From an uncultured Ignatzschineria sp. (GTDB lineage: Bacteria; Pseudomonadota; Gammaproteobacteria; Cardiobacteriales; Wohlfahrtiimonadaceae), in the NCBI GenBank assembly GCA_945639195.1, contig CALZEE010000001.1, positions 62,001 to 126,000 of the forward strand: a DNA stretch of 64,000 bases, given 5' to 3'. Positions within the stretch are counted from its first letter, which is position 1. Each line of letters begins with the position of its first letter. The translations under genes were made by a program, and so were the position numbers. The notes below the pieces were generated by a model, which worked only from the letters and a program-made list of their open reading frames with translations, did not search any database and was not told where the DNA came from. Positions 28,119-39,625 of the stretch are shown here, piece after piece.

Positions 28119-29648
28119 ATGAGTTGTTGTGACAATAGTAAGTTGCAGAGTGATGAAGTCTATATCAAAAGAGACAAACCATTACCGAGCTTAGCAGTTG
28201 CATTAGTACCGATCATCTCAATGGTCGTATTACTTTTCTTTGGTATATTTTGGTTTGGTGCAGAGCCGCATATTCCAATTTTATTAAGTGCTGTCATTGC
28301 CGGTGGTGTTGCTATCTATCTTGGCTATACATGGGCTGAGATTGAGAAGGGAATCACCGCAGGAGTCGCACTCTCTGTTCAAGCATTATTAATTTTAATT
28401 ATCTTAGGAACGTTGATCGCAACATGGCTCGCCGGCGGTATTGTGCCTACCATGATCTACTATGGCCTTAAGATTCTTTCACCAGAATGGTTCTTGCCAT
28501 TAGCTGTAATTATCACCAGTGGCGTTTCCTTAACAGCAGGTAACGCATGGACAGCAGCAGGAACGGTGGGAATTGCCGTAATGGGCGTAGGTGTTGTCTT
28601 AGGTTATAACCCCGCAATGGTAGCAGGAGCGGTAATTTCAGGGGCTTACTTTGGTGATAAAATCTCCCCGCTTTCTGAAACAACGAATATGGCGCCAGGT
28701 ATTATTGGGGTAAACCTCTTTGAACACATCCGTTACATGATGTATACAACGATCCCTTCATGGCTTATTACGGTGGCACTCTTCTTTATCTTAGGGATCT
28801 TCTTTAAAGCAGAAGTCGGAAACCTTTCAGATATCGAAATGCTCCAGTCGCAGTTAGATGAAATCTTCACGATTAGCCCTTGGTTGATCTTAGTACCGGC
28901 GACCGTTTTAACCTTAATTATGTTTAAAGTGCCGGCAATTCCGGGACTCATTATTGGATCACTCTTGGGGGCAATCGTTGCGATTGTCGTGCAGGGCGAA
29001 ACTATTCCCGCAATGCTCAATATGATGATCGTGGGCTTTGAGAAAGATACGGGCAATGAAATGATTGATTACCTCCTCAATAACGGAGGCTTAGAATCAA
29101 TGATGCCAACAGTAAGTCTTGTTATGTTAGCGATGAGCCTTGGGGGGATTTTAGAACTCACAGGTGCGCTTGAGACAATCGTGAATCGTCTCCTTCGCTT
29201 CGCTCGCTCAACAGGAAGTCTTATTGCAACAACGGCTGCTTCATCAATCACGGCAAACATTATTGCGTGTGACCAGTACTTATCAATTCTTTTACCAGGA
29301 CGGATGTATGTTCAAGCGTATAAAGATCAAGGCTTAGAATTAAAGAACCTTTCACGTACGGTGGAAGATGCCGGAACGATGACATCATCATTAGTTCCTT
29401 GGAATACTTGCGGTGCCTTCATGGCATCAACTCTTGGGGTAGCAACCATCGAATATGCACCTTATGTATTCCTTGGCATTATTAGCCCCATTATTGCAGT
29501 GATCTACGGTTATACCGGCTTCAAGATTGCACGAGTACCAAAATCTGAACAGGATGATGAAGTGCTCGATATTACAACCTCAGGCTCAATCTTGATTGAT
29601 GCAAACCCCGCGCTCACAGTGGAAGATATGCATCAACACAAAGTTTAG
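28119..29648 (+). CDS. nhaC: NhaC-family Na+/H+ antiporter
   Basis: Inner-membrane antiporter of the NhaC family, 509 residues and about 11-12 hydrophobic helices. Family features include SLTAGNAWTAAGTVGIA, SGAYFGDKISPLSETTNMAPG and, late, EDAGTMTSSLVPWNTCGAFM. NhaC proteins exchange sodium for protons, and close relatives swap organic acids or amino acids. Placed among putrescine-degradation genes it might move an amine or product, which is inference. The ATG at 28119 is preceded by GGAAGGGGGG; a longer frame from 28101 would start inside that site. No terminator lies between it and patA. Confidence 0.9.
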   Translation: MSCCDNSKLQSDEVYIKRDKPLPSLAVALVPIISMVVLLFFGIFWFGAEPHIPILLSAVIAGGVAIYLGYTWAEIEKGITAGVALSVQALLILIILGTLIATWLAGGIVPTMIYYGLKILSPEWFLPLAVIITSGVSLTAGNAWTAAGTVGIAVMGVGVVLGYNPAMVAGAVISGAYFGDKISPLSETTNMAPGIIGVNLFEHIRYMMYTTIPSWLITVALFFILGIFFKAEVGNLSDIEMLQSQLDEIFTISPWLILVPATVLTLIMFKVPAIPGLIIGSLLGAIVAIVVQGETIPAMLNMMIVGFEKDTGNEMIDYLLNNGGLESMMPTVSLVMLAMSLGGILELTGALETIVNRLLRFARSTGSLIATTAASSITANIIACDQYLSILLPGRMYVQAYKDQGLELKNLSRTVEDAGTMTSSLVPWNTCGAFMASTLGVATIEYAPYVFLGIISPIIAVIYGYTGFKIARVPKSEQDDEVLDITTSGSILIDANPALTVEDMHQHKV

Positions 29649-31348
<1,700 letters not shown>

Positions 31349-31379
31349 TTAGTATGGGAAATCGAGTAAGCTGATTGGG

Positions 31380-31405
31380 TATGCTCAGAAATCATTTTGA
31401 GCATA
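31380..31405 (+). terminator. Weak hairpin after patA
   Basis: TATGCTCA pairs with TGAGCATA around a 10-base loop. The following sequence is only moderately T-rich, so it may attenuate rather than stop transcription into the aldehyde dehydrogenase gene. Confidence 0.45.
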
Positions 31406-31525
31406 TTCAGTTTATTCTTAAGGGTCTAATGTAAATTTAAACAGATACCAAAAAAATACTAATAACAAACAATAAGAATTAACAAGTATATCAATTACGA
31501 CTAATTACCGATAAAGGGAGAGAAA

Positions 31526-33007
31526 ATGGTCAAAGAATTATTAAACTATATTAATGGTGAGTGGGTTCAACCCGACTCAGGTAAAGAAAATATTGTTCTT
31601 AATCCTGCAAATCAGGAAGTGATTGGAAAAGGCTTCCACTCTTCAAAAGCACAAACTGAAGCGGCAATTAAAGTTGCAAAAGAGAACTTTGACAGTGGTG
31701 TTTGGGCAGATCTATCTACGAGAGAAAGAGCAGATGTTCTTTTTGAAATCGCAGATAAAATCGATGAGCGAGCAGAAGAGCTTGCAACCTTAGACACAAT
31801 GGACAACGGTAAAATCTTAGCAGAAGCGCAAGGTGACGTAGCAGATGCTGCTTCAACTTTCCGTTACTACGCAGGATTAATCCGTGGTACACAAGGGGAA
31901 GTATTCAATGCTTCTGAAGATTATCAATCAATGATCGTTCGTGAACCTGCGGGCGTAACAGGATTAATCGTTCCTTGGAACTACCCATTGTTAATGAGTG
32001 TTTGGAAAATTGCACCAGCACTTGCTGCGGGTAACTCAATTGTCTTCAAACCAGCAGAATTAACGCCACTTTCATGTATGGTACTTTTCGAAATCCTCGA
32101 CAGCGTTGAAGGACTTCCAAAAGGCACTATTAACATGATCATGGGTGAAGGTGCTGTTGTAGGTCAAACAATCTCTGAGAGCGATGATGTTGATTTAGTG
32201 TCATTTACCGGTAGTACAGCGGTTGGTAAAAAAATCATGAAAGCATCTGCAGAGGGTAACCTCAAGCGTGTATCACTTGAGTTAGGCGGAAAATCTCCTA
32301 ACGTGATCTTCGCAGATACAGATTTAGATTTAGCAGTAGATTACGGTCTATTTGGAATCTTCTACGGAACAGGTCAAGTATGTTCTGCAGGAAGCCGTAT
32401 CTTAGTTGAAGAATCAATCTATGATGATTATGTGAAGCTTCTTGTTGAGAAAGCAGAAAAAATCAAAGTAGGACCAGGTTTAGACCCAACATCAAACATG
32501 GGCCCAATTGTTTCAGAGATCCAAATGCAACGCGTTCTTGAGTATATCGAGATCGGTAAAGCAGAAGGCGCTAAAGTTGCAACAGGCGGCGTTCGCTTAA
32601 CAGAAGGCGAGCTTGCAAATGGATTCTTCATCGCACCAACAATCTTCGTTGATGTAAACAATGATATGCGTATCGTGCAAGAAGAGATCTTCGGACCGGT
32701 TGTTACCGTTCAGAAGTTCAAAACTGAAGAAGAAGCAATCGAACTTGCAAACTCTACACGTTACGGTTTAGCAGGCGCAGTATTCTCGAAAGATGGTTCA
32801 AGAGCAATGCGTGTGATTAAGAAAATTCGTTCAGGAATTACCTGGATCAATGACTATCACCCAACATTCATCGAAGCACCATGGGGTGGATTCAAGCAGA
32901 GCGGTATCGGTCACAGCTTAGGAACTTACGGTCTAGAAGACTTCCAGGCAGTAAAACAGATCAACGTTCGCTTAAAACCAGAATCACCAGGTTGGTTCCC
33001 ACAATAA
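31526..33007 (+). CDS. NAD-dependent aldehyde dehydrogenase (aminobutyraldehyde/betaine aldehyde type)
   Basis: Aldehyde dehydrogenase of 493 residues. Catalytic Glu in SLELGGKSPN (near 252) and Cys in GTGQVCSAGSR (near 287) are present, as is the NAD-contact VPWNYPLLM. The sequence resembles GbsA/BetB-class aminoaldehyde dehydrogenases, including the C-terminal WGGFKQSGIG. Coming directly after patA, it most likely oxidises 4-aminobutanal to 4-aminobutyrate. Betaine aldehyde is the main alternative. A GGGAG site precedes the ATG, and the leader is A-rich (31435-31510). Confidence 0.9.
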   Translation: MVKELLNYINGEWVQPDSGKENIVLNPANQEVIGKGFHSSKAQTEAAIKVAKENFDSGVWADLSTRERADVLFEIADKIDERAEELATLDTMDNGKILAEAQGDVADAASTFRYYAGLIRGTQGEVFNASEDYQSMIVREPAGVTGLIVPWNYPLLMSVWKIAPALAAGNSIVFKPAELTPLSCMVLFEILDSVEGLPKGTINMIMGEGAVVGQTISESDDVDLVSFTGSTAVGKKIMKASAEGNLKRVSLELGGKSPNVIFADTDLDLAVDYGLFGIFYGTGQVCSAGSRILVEESIYDDYVKLLVEKAEKIKVGPGLDPTSNMGPIVSEIQMQRVLEYIEIGKAEGAKVATGGVRLTEGELANGFFIAPTIFVDVNNDMRIVQEEIFGPVVTVQKFKTEEEAIELANSTRYGLAGAVFSKDGSRAMRVIKKIRSGITWINDYHPTFIEAPWGGFKQSGIGHSLGTYGLEDFQAVKQINVRLKPESPGWFPQ

Positions 33008-33037
33008 GTAGTGTGAAGCACAACATAACATTCAAAG

Positions 33038-33064
33038 AGCATCCCATTGGGGTGCTTTTTTTGT
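33038..33064 (+). terminator. Terminator of the aldehyde dehydrogenase gene
   Basis: Stem AGCATCCC/GGGGTGCT (one G-U), 3-base loop, then eight Ts. Confidence 0.8.
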
Positions 33065-33090
33065 GGGTATATAAAAGAGAAAATGAGGGG

Positions 33091-33204
33091 CTATTTATTG
33101 TAATGAATCGCTTTATCAATGAGGGCGCTTTTAAGTATTGGAACGATGATTGCAATAAGCGTAACGCCTCTTTCTGTAAGTCTATATTTTATGTCGTTTA
33201 AGGG
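33091..33204 (-). pseudogene. Relic of an HTH regulator C-terminus (HxlR/winged-helix-like)
   Basis: A 37-codon minus-strand frame ends with TAG at 33093. It reads IKYRLTERGVTLIAIIVPIL and then a basic helix. This matches the winged-helix wing and last helix of HxlR-type regulators, where a Y-x-LTE-x-G motif is typical. There is no start codon, and an in-frame TAA lies just upstream at 33205-33207. I take it as the remaining tail of a decayed gene. The match is by eye and short. Confidence 0.4.
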
Positions 33205-33246
33205 TTAGAGATTTTCTTCTTAAAAGGGATTTTAAAGACCACAAAA

Positions 33247-33276
33247 AAAGCGAGGAGCTCATGGCTTCTCGCTTTT
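33247..33276 (-). terminator. Terminator of gabD
   Basis: On the minus strand AAAAGCGAG pairs with CTCGCTTTT around a 12-base loop, followed by further Ts. Confidence 0.75.
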
Positions 33277-33331
33277 GTCTTACGATGTTGCTTTAATCTT
33301 TATCGTGCCAAGGATTGCTTGGCGTGGAGGA

Positions 33332-34723
33332 TTAAAGGTTACCGATTGAGAGGTATTTTGTTTCGAGGTAAGGTTGGATACCTTCGATACCGCCTTCGCT
33401 ACCGATTCCGCTCTCTTTCATACCACCAAATGGTGCTTGTGCTGTACTTGGTAAACCGTCGTTCCAGCCAAGGATACCGAAGTTAAGATTTTCTTGGAAG
33501 AAGATCCCATCTTTGTAGTTATCCGTGAAGAAGTATGCCGCTAAACCAAACGGTGTGTTGTTTGCGATTTCAACTGCTTCTTCAAGCGTTTTGAATGATA
33601 CGATCGGAGCAACAGGACCAAAGGTCTCTTCTTGCATGATGTTCATGTCGTGCGTAACATTACCAAGAACGGTTGGGTTGATGAAGAAGAAGCCTTTCTC
33701 AACGCTGTGGTTTGTTGTACCACCCGCTAATACTGTTGCGCCTTTTGCTTTAGCATCTTCGATCTGCTCAACGATTTTGTCGAATCCTTTTTTGTTGATG
33801 ACAGGACCTACTTCAACGCCTGCATCCATACCGTTACCCACTTTAAGTGCGCTTGCCGCAGCTGCGAACTTCGTGCTGAACTCTTCAAGTACGCTTTCAT
33901 GTACTAAGAAGCGGTTCGCACATACGCATGTTTGGCCTGCGTTACGGAATTTAGAAGCAAGTGCTTGTGTTACTGCAAAGTCGATATCCGCATCAGCACA
34001 GATGATGAATGGTGCATGACCACCGAGTTCCATTGAAACGCCTTTTACAGTTTCAGCGCTTTGTTGAATAAGGAGCTTACCAACAGGTGTTGAACCCGTG
34101 AAGGTGATTTTACGAACGTAGTCGCTACCCGTGAAGAGAGGACCAATTTCAGAACCTTTACCATTCACGATCTGTACAACGTCTTTAGGAATCCCTGCTT
34201 CATGCGCAAGTTCTACTAAACGAATCATTGTTAATGGTGTATCTTCCGCAGGTTTTACGATGAAAGTACAGCCGGCAGCGAGTGCTGGACCTGCTTTACG
34301 AGTCATCATTGCCGCAGGGAAGTTCCATGGCGTAATTGCTGCCACTAAACCAATACCTTGTTGTGTAACCATTAAGCGCTTGTTAGTACCTGTTGCAGGA
34401 ATTGTACGACCGTAAAGGCGTTTTGCTTCTTCTGCATACCAAGTTAAGTAGCTCGCAGTATAAGCAGCTTCACCGAGCGATTCAGGAAGTGGTTTACCAT
34501 TTTCCTTTGTCATAATCTCTGCAAGTTCTTCTTTATTTGCAAGGATGAGTTCAGCCCATTTTGTTAAGAGTGCTGCACGCTCATATGCACTTGTTTTAGA
34601 GAAGGTCTTGAATGCTTCATGACCTGCTTTAAGTTTTGCATTTACAGATGCTGCGCTATCAGCTGGAACGTTTGCAATAACTTCACCAGTTGCAGGGTTT
34701 GTGACAATAATTTGTTCGCTCAT
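33332..34723 (-). CDS. gabD: Succinate-semialdehyde dehydrogenase
   Basis: Oxidises succinate semialdehyde to succinate, the last step of putrescine/GABA breakdown. The 463 residues carry the GabD-type start ([12 protein letters not shown]), [14 protein letters not shown], the catalytic Glu in [11 protein letters not shown] (near 247) and the Cys in [11 protein letters not shown] (near 281), where C-V-C is typical of this class. It faces the patA-aldehyde dehydrogenase genes from the other strand. Together they leave only the GABA aminotransferase step missing within the window. Three palindromes lie upstream, so control is probably tight. Confidence 0.92.
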   Translation of the reverse strand: MSEQIIVTNPATGEVIANVPADSAASVNAKLKAGHEAFKTFSKTSAYERAALLTKWAELILANKEELAEIMTKENGKPLPESLGEAAYTASYLTWYAEEAKRLYGRTIPATGTNKRLMVTQQGIGLVAAITPWNFPAAMMTRKAGPALAAGCTFIVKPAEDTPLTMIRLVELAHEAGIPKDVVQIVNGKGSEIGPLFTGSDYVRKITFTGSTPVGKLLIQQSAETVKGVSMELGGHAPFIICADADIDFAVTQALASKFRNAGQTCVCANRFLVHESVLEEFSTKFAAAASALKVGNGMDAGVEVGPVINKKGFDKIVEQIEDAKAKGATVLAGGTTNHSVEKGFFFINPTVLGNVTHDMNIMQEETFGPVAPIVSFKTLEEAVEIANNTPFGLAAYFFTDNYKDGIFFQENLNFGILGWNDGLPSTAQAPFGGMKESGIGSEGGIEGIQPYLETKYLSIGNL

Positions 34724-34777
34724 TAATATCTCCTTTAATGAATTTATGAATTTTTGCTATTTTGAAGCATCCCTAGC

Positions 34778-34920
34778 TTATCGCGATAAATCACGATAAT
34801 TAAAATGCTATTAGATCCGACAATCAGGGATTTTCCCTATCCCCCTATCATAAAAGAAAGTGCCGTAAAAAGGTAGCAAGATAGTTGGAAAGACGTGAAA
34901 ATTATCAAGGGAGATTCCCT
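34778..34920 (-). promoter_or_regulatory. Operator-like palindromes upstream of gabD
   Basis: TTATCGCGATAA (34778-34789) is a perfect 12-base palindrome followed by a half-site TCACGATAA. Further up are two copies of AGGGA-N3-TCCCT (34826-34838 and 34908-34920), 82 bases apart, about eight helical turns. Spaced pairs of this type suggest cooperative or looping regulators. The proteins involved cannot be named. Confidence 0.5.
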
Positions 34921-35205
34921 GATTTTTTCAGGCTCTTTATAGGTATTTGATTTATCGTATGTTGCATGCAATTAATAGCATCTTTTCGGGTTTCATTCAA
35001 ATAAGGGGAACAGAAATGCCGGCAAAAGATCTTCAATGATTGAGGCAATTGTGTGGTATTCGTGGGGGTATTTCTCACTTATGGTCGGTGTTGTCCGTTA
35101 TTTTTAGAATGTTTCCGGCAGTGGGTTTTTGTCGACTTTCAAAGAAATGGTGTAATTGTGCTATGGTTTAGGATAGTAAGTATTTGAAATAATGGAGGAT
35201 CAAGA
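34921..35205. other. Intergenic region before the first ankyrin gene
   Basis: No gene recognised. A 7-codon frame at 35014 (starting MPAKDLQ) has a good ribosome site and reads on after its TGA for some 45 codons, but that extension resembles nothing I know. The GGAGG of the ankyrin gene is at the right-hand end. Confidence 0.35.
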
Positions 35206-35910
35206 ATGACTATAGACTTTATATTCAAAAAAACGCTATTGATGAGAACACGATTTAAACATTGGGTGCTGATGGCTAGCTTGGCACTGTTTGTAGGAGG
35301 ATCTATGAGTTTTGCTCAAAATAGTGCAGCGCTTCATGAGGCGGTCAACAGAAAAGATAGCGCAGGTTTAAGTGCGCTCTTACAAGAAGGTGCAGTGATT
35401 GATGCACGGGATCATCAAGCAAGAACGGCCCTCATGCTGGCGACGCAGCAAAATGATGCCATGAGTGCCAAGATTTTGATAGAAGCGGGCGCAGACGTTA
35501 ATGCCAAAAACAATATTAAAGATACACCTTATCTTCTAGCTGGCGCACAAGGTTATAACGAAATTTTGAAGATGACGTTAAGTCATGGCGCGAATATTCA
35601 AGATACTAATCGTTATGGGGGTACAGCGATTATCCCTGCAGCCGAAAAGGGGCATTTAGAAACAGTCAAAATCCTTTTAGCGGCAGGATTAAATCCGAAT
35701 CATGTGAATGATCTTGGCTGGACGGCGCTCATGGAAGCCGTGCTTCTCGGTAATGGCTCTCAAAAGTATGTGGATATTGTGGCGCTATTAATGAAAGGAG
35801 GCGCTGATCCGAATATTGCAGATAGAAAGGGCAATACACCGCTTTTTTACGCGAAAGAACGTGGCAATCGCGCGATGATAAAGCTCCTAACGGATAATGG
35901 CGGACAGTAG
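35206..35910 (+). CDS. Periplasmic ankyrin-repeat protein
   Basis: A 234-residue protein with a signal peptide (long basic N-region, hydrophobic core LMASLALFVGGSMS, cleavage near SFA-QN). About five ankyrin repeats follow, for example ARTALMLATQQNDAMSAKILIEAGADVNAK and GWTALMEAVLLGN. Ankyrin repeats bind other proteins; in proteobacteria such exported forms often accompany catalases or act as immunity or adaptor proteins, but none of those is adjacent. The ATG at 35206 has GGAGG before it, and an internal ATG at codon 13 gives a more usual signal peptide. A second protein of this type is at 49803. Confidence 0.85.
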   Translation: MTIDFIFKKTLLMRTRFKHWVLMASLALFVGGSMSFAQNSAALHEAVNRKDSAGLSALLQEGAVIDARDHQARTALMLATQQNDAMSAKILIEAGADVNAKNNIKDTPYLLAGAQGYNEILKMTLSHGANIQDTNRYGGTAIIPAAEKGHLETVKILLAAGLNPNHVNDLGWTALMEAVLLGNGSQKYVDIVALLMKGGADPNIADRKGNTPLFYAKERGNRAMIKLLTDNGGQ

Positions 35911-35978
35911 AATGTCGGATTTCGAAGAGAAATAACTGTCTTTTAATGTAAAGATCATTCAATTAAGATTGTAAAATT

Positions 35979-36008
35979 AAGGGGTCTCTTGATGAGATCC
36001 CTTTTTTA
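35979..36008 (+). terminator. Terminator of the first ankyrin gene
   Basis: AAGGGGTCTC pairs with GAGATCCCTT (one mismatch/G-U), 5-base loop, T run. Confidence 0.75.
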
Positions 36009-36126
36009 TTGGGGTAAAAAACGGCATAATTAGGCATGTAACAGAAGGATTTTCGTAGCCTGTGATAAAGCATATGCTGTACAGGTGATGGGTGAGATTG
36101 ATTAAGATAACGATAGAGAGAGAATT

Positions 36127-37014
36127 ATGCGTTGGGAAAATGAGCGCCGTAGCAATAATATTGAAGATCGCCGTGGACAAGGGCATCAGACACGTAATCG
36201 TGGACAGCGTGGTGCAGGATTACCGATTCCTTTGAAGGGAAAGGGTGGCTTGGCAATATTAGTATTAGTGTTGGCAGCGGGTTATTTTGGTTTTGATTTA
36301 ACGCCCATCCTCAATGGCGAAATGCCGCTTGGCGCACAACAAACAGAGGAACGCCGTGAGTATGTTGCGTCTCCTGCGGAAAGGGAGATGGCGGACTTCA
36401 CCTCGGTTGCGCTCGCAAAGACAGAAGAACTTTGGATTGCGCGCTTTAAAGAGAATGGCCTAAAGTACCGCGAGCCGACGCTCGTAATTTATAACGGCGC
36501 TACAAGTACCGCATGTGGTTATGGGCAATCAGCAATGGGACCTTTTTATTGCCCTGCTGATGAGAAAGTCTATCTCGATTTAAGCTTCTACCAAGATATG
36601 AAGAAAAACCTCGGGGGCGGTGGTGATTTTGCACAGGGTTACGTCATTGCCCATGAAGTCGGGCATCATGTACAGCATCTTTTAGGGATCTCTACCAAGA
36701 TGCGTGAAGCGCAAGCTGGCGCTTCTAAGAAGGAAGCGAACAAGCTCTCTGTGAAACTTGAGCTTCAAGCGGATTGCTTTGCCGGCATTTGGGGACGCAG
36801 TATTCAGGATCAAAATCTGTTAGATATCAATGATCTTGAAGAAGCAATGAATACTGCAGCCGCCATTGGGGATGACCGCTTACAGAAGCAATCACAAGGT
36901 GTTGTGGTGCCAGATAGCTTTACGCATGGTTCTTCTAAAGAGCGTCAAAAGTGGTTTATGCGTGGCTTTAACACAGGTTCTATTAATGCTTGTAATACCT
37001 TTGCTGCCTATTAA
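36127..37014 (+). CDS. ypfJ: Neutral zinc metallopeptidase, YpfJ family
   Basis: A 295-residue membrane-anchored metalloprotease. A basic cytosolic N-terminus is followed by one hydrophobic helix (GLAILVLVLAAGYFGFDL, near 41-58), then the catalytic domain with the zinc motif HEVGHHVQHLLG near 178 and the downstream acidic ligand region ELQADCFAGIWG near 219. The N-terminal RWENERRSNNIEDRRGQ is typical of YpfJ. Substrates are not known for the family. It appears to be a single-gene unit. Confidence 0.92.
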   Translation: MRWENERRSNNIEDRRGQGHQTRNRGQRGAGLPIPLKGKGGLAILVLVLAAGYFGFDLTPILNGEMPLGAQQTEERREYVASPAEREMADFTSVALAKTEELWIARFKENGLKYREPTLVIYNGATSTACGYGQSAMGPFYCPADEKVYLDLSFYQDMKKNLGGGGDFAQGYVIAHEVGHHVQHLLGISTKMREAQAGASKKEANKLSVKLELQADCFAGIWGRSIQDQNLLDINDLEEAMNTAAAIGDDRLQKQSQGVVVPDSFTHGSSKERQKWFMRGFNTGSINACNTFAAY

Positions 37015-37207
37015 GGAATAATATTTATCCGTAGACAAAGGGTGTTTAATTGTCCTGCAGATGAAATAAACGGCAAGAGAGTGTTAGTATCAATAGCAGT
37101 GATAGAAAGAGATAAACACGATCTGCTCCTAAACCCCTTTTATAAAAGTGTAATAGCGGTTTAGGAGAGATTAATAAGAATAAAATACGTTACAATTCAG
37201 GAGTAAG

Positions 37208-38155
37208 ATGAATATGCGTCGCCATTTTAAAAAAGGTCTTTTGCTCTCTGGAGCCGCTGTTTTGTTAGCGGCTTGTCAGCCTCATGGCCCAGAGCTTGAA
37301 GTATTACAGAAACTTAGAGATGTAGATTCTGGCATTGAGATTACCAATAGCCGCATTAAATCGGTCACTGAGATTAACGATACAGTGTCACTTTATGATA
37401 TCGAAGGAATGTTTAAATATCGTGATGGGCGTTATCAATATTTGACGAATCTTGGCAATATCGAGATTTACACCCCGTTAAATGGTGAGGAAGCAAATCC
37501 TTTTAATGCTACGGTTATGGCAAGTGCAGAAGGTAAAACATGGGATATTGTTCGGGAAACGTTACCGACATTTACCGGACCGGTTACAGAAAAACCTACG
37601 GCAGAAAATGTTAATCTGATCACGTATGAAACGCTCTTTAAGGGGAGCGAAGAGTATCAGCCGGGATTCTTTAAACGAGAAGATGGGGTGATTTTTGCGC
37701 TGAATGATAAAGCCCTCGATAAGTCGGTAAAAACGTTAGTTAAAGGGTATGAGTCTCACTTAAAAGAGAATTTGGAGCTGGATAAGCAGCTAATTAAAAC
37801 AGAGAGTGATCTTCAAGCGCTACAAGAAAAGATTGAAAAAGAGACTCGCAAAGATCTCGCTAAAGAGGGATTAAAAGGTGAAGCGCTTGAGCTAAAACTA
37901 TTTGAGACATTAACACAAACCCTCGCTGCAAATGAGCGTTATCAAGTGTTACTCGCTAAAGTCCAAACAGAGCAAGCAGAGATCAAGTTGTTGCATAGTA
38001 AAATGCCGGCACTTTGGGCTGTGGAAGCTTGTTATGAGACGAATTATCGCTTCTATGGCCGACTCTGTAACCAGATTACGGGGGCTAATAGAAGTTATCT
38101 TCCAGAAATTCGTTATCAGAATCGTCCTGATGCAGATCTAAAACTGATCAAATAA
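37208..38155 (+). CDS. Putative lipoprotein with coiled-coil region
   Basis: A 315-residue protein with a lipoprotein signal: basic start, hydrophobic core and lipobox LLAAC (Cys 22). A domain of mixed strands (about 30-165) is followed by a Lys/Glu-rich coiled-coil segment (about 180-270, with heptad-like ETESDLQALQEKIEKET), then a short C-terminal part with two Cys (CYETNY and CNQI). I do not recognise the family. Either of two nearby ATGs (37208 or 37214) could start it. It would sit on the periplasmic side of the outer or inner membrane; residue +2 is Gln, favouring the outer membrane. Confidence 0.8.
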   Translation: MNMRRHFKKGLLLSGAAVLLAACQPHGPELEVLQKLRDVDSGIEITNSRIKSVTEINDTVSLYDIEGMFKYRDGRYQYLTNLGNIEIYTPLNGEEANPFNATVMASAEGKTWDIVRETLPTFTGPVTEKPTAENVNLITYETLFKGSEEYQPGFFKREDGVIFALNDKALDKSVKTLVKGYESHLKENLELDKQLIKTESDLQALQEKIEKETRKDLAKEGLKGEALELKLFETLTQTLAANERYQVLLAKVQTEQAEIKLLHSKMPALWAVEACYETNYRFYGRLCNQITGANRSYLPEIRYQNRPDADLKLIK

Positions 38156-38258
38156 TAGCGGAAGAATCCTCGCACGGAGATACTCGTAACGAGCAGGGAT
38201 TAAAAAAGTGAAACCATTGATTTGTGGCTAAACGTTTTTCGATATTATTCTTTAAATA

Positions 38259-38292
38259 GAAACCTCGGACCTTTAAATGCCGGGGTTTCTTG
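38259..38292 (+). terminator. Terminator after the lipoprotein gene
   Basis: GAAACCTCGG pairs with CCGGGGTTTC, 11-base loop, modest T tail. Confidence 0.65.
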
Positions 38293-38414
38293 TTATTTCT
38301 CTAGAAAGAAAGGCTACCTTTGTCGTAAATAAGCCTTATAATAGAGGCGATATCCATGCGATGATATTCACATGATTATATTCAATTAATTTCAAATATT
38401 AAGGTATTCAGGCA

Positions 38415-39389
38415 ATGTCAATAGAAGCAGTCCAAGCGCTTGCAAAAGATGATTTCTCTGCAGTTAACCAAAAGATTTTAACGGCGCTCTATTCAGAAGT
38501 CGTATTAATCAATCAAGTGGGACAATATATTGTCTCCTCCGGTGGTAAACGTTTAAGACCGCTGATTACATTACTTGCCGCAAGAGCTGCAGGATATGAG
38601 GGTGAAGGTCATATCACGGCTGCGACTTTAATTGAATTTATCCATACAGCAACGCTCCTGCATGATGATGTCGTGGATCACTCAGATATGCGCCGTGGAC
38701 GTGAAACAGCGAATGAGCTTTGGGGTAATGAAGCGGCGGTTTTAGTCGGGGACTTTATCTACACAAGATCTTTCCAAATGATGGTGAGCCTTCAATCGAT
38801 GCCGATTATGAACATTCTCTCTGACGCAACGAACATCATTGCAGAAGGTGAAGTGATGCAGCTGATGAATATCGGTGATCCTGATACCACAGAAGAGAAC
38901 TACATGAACGTGATCTACTCGAAGACCGCAAAACTCTTCGAAGCATCAGGCGCTGTTGCCGGCATTTTAACCCGTGAAGCGGGTGGTGCAGATTACGAGA
39001 AAGCGCTCTCTACGTACGGAATGTACTTAGGAACGGCCTTCCAACTTGTTGATGATATCTTAGATTACACAGCGTCAGCAGAAGAGATGGGAAAAAACAC
39101 CGGCGATGATTTGGCAGAAGGTAAGCCAACATTACCACTTATCTATGCGATGAAAGCAGGAACAGCAATTGATGCGGCGCTTATTAAAGATGCGTTAGTG
39201 AATGCTGATATCTCAAAGCTTGATTCGATCTTAGAAGTTGTAGCACGTACGAAGTCACTCGATTACACGCATGAAGTGGCGGTTAAGCAAGCAGAACTTG
39301 CGATTGAAGCACTTTCTCCGCTACCAGAATCCCCTTATAAAGAGGCGCTTAAAACACTTGCGAACTATGCGGTAATCCGTAAGTTTTAA
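38415..39389 (+). CDS. ispB: Octaprenyl diphosphate synthase
   Basis: Trans-polyprenyl synthase that builds the side chain of ubiquinone. It has 324 residues (E. coli 323). The two Asp-rich motifs are LLHDDVVDHSDMRRG (first DDxxD, near 84-95) and LVDDILDYT (second, near 211-219). GGKRLRPL marks the substrate-binding start. Chain length cannot be certain from sequence, but overall similarity favours octaprenyl. A terminator follows. Confidence 0.95.
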   Translation: MSIEAVQALAKDDFSAVNQKILTALYSEVVLINQVGQYIVSSGGKRLRPLITLLAARAAGYEGEGHITAATLIEFIHTATLLHDDVVDHSDMRRGRETANELWGNEAAVLVGDFIYTRSFQMMVSLQSMPIMNILSDATNIIAEGEVMQLMNIGDPDTTEENYMNVIYSKTAKLFEASGAVAGILTREAGGADYEKALSTYGMYLGTAFQLVDDILDYTASAEEMGKNTGDDLAEGKPTLPLIYAMKAGTAIDAALIKDALVNADISKLDSILEVVARTKSLDYTHEVAVKQAELAIEALSPLPESPYKEALKTLANYAVIRKF

Positions 39390-39443
39390 GTTGTGATACG
39401 TTAAAAAGAGGTGGCACAATAGATCACCTCAATGAACGAGCGC

Positions 39444-39473
39444 AAAGAGGATGGGAAACCATCCTCTTTTTTA
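39444..39473 (+). terminator. Terminator of ispB
   Basis: Perfect 11-bp stem AAAGAGGATGG/CCATCCTCTTT with a GAAA tetraloop and T run. Confidence 0.9.
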
Positions 39474-39625
39474 TTGTCTCATTTTAGGGAGAAGGGAGAG
39501 AACTCATCGATAATGTGCGGTAATGGGCATGGCATTTTCTCTATTATGGAAATTTATGCGGTTTGATCGATTTAAATATTCCTTTTTATATAGAATCAGT
39601 TATAAATGTAGCTAGAAATAATCTG

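Noticed and set aside
32881-33201. Plus-strand 106-codon frame over the end of the aldehyde dehydrogenase gene
   Set aside because: It overlaps the coding 3' end and the terminator in another frame and encodes no recognisable protein.
33525-34019. 164-codon plus-strand frame inside gabD
   Set aside because: It is the antisense shadow of a strongly codon-biased gene.
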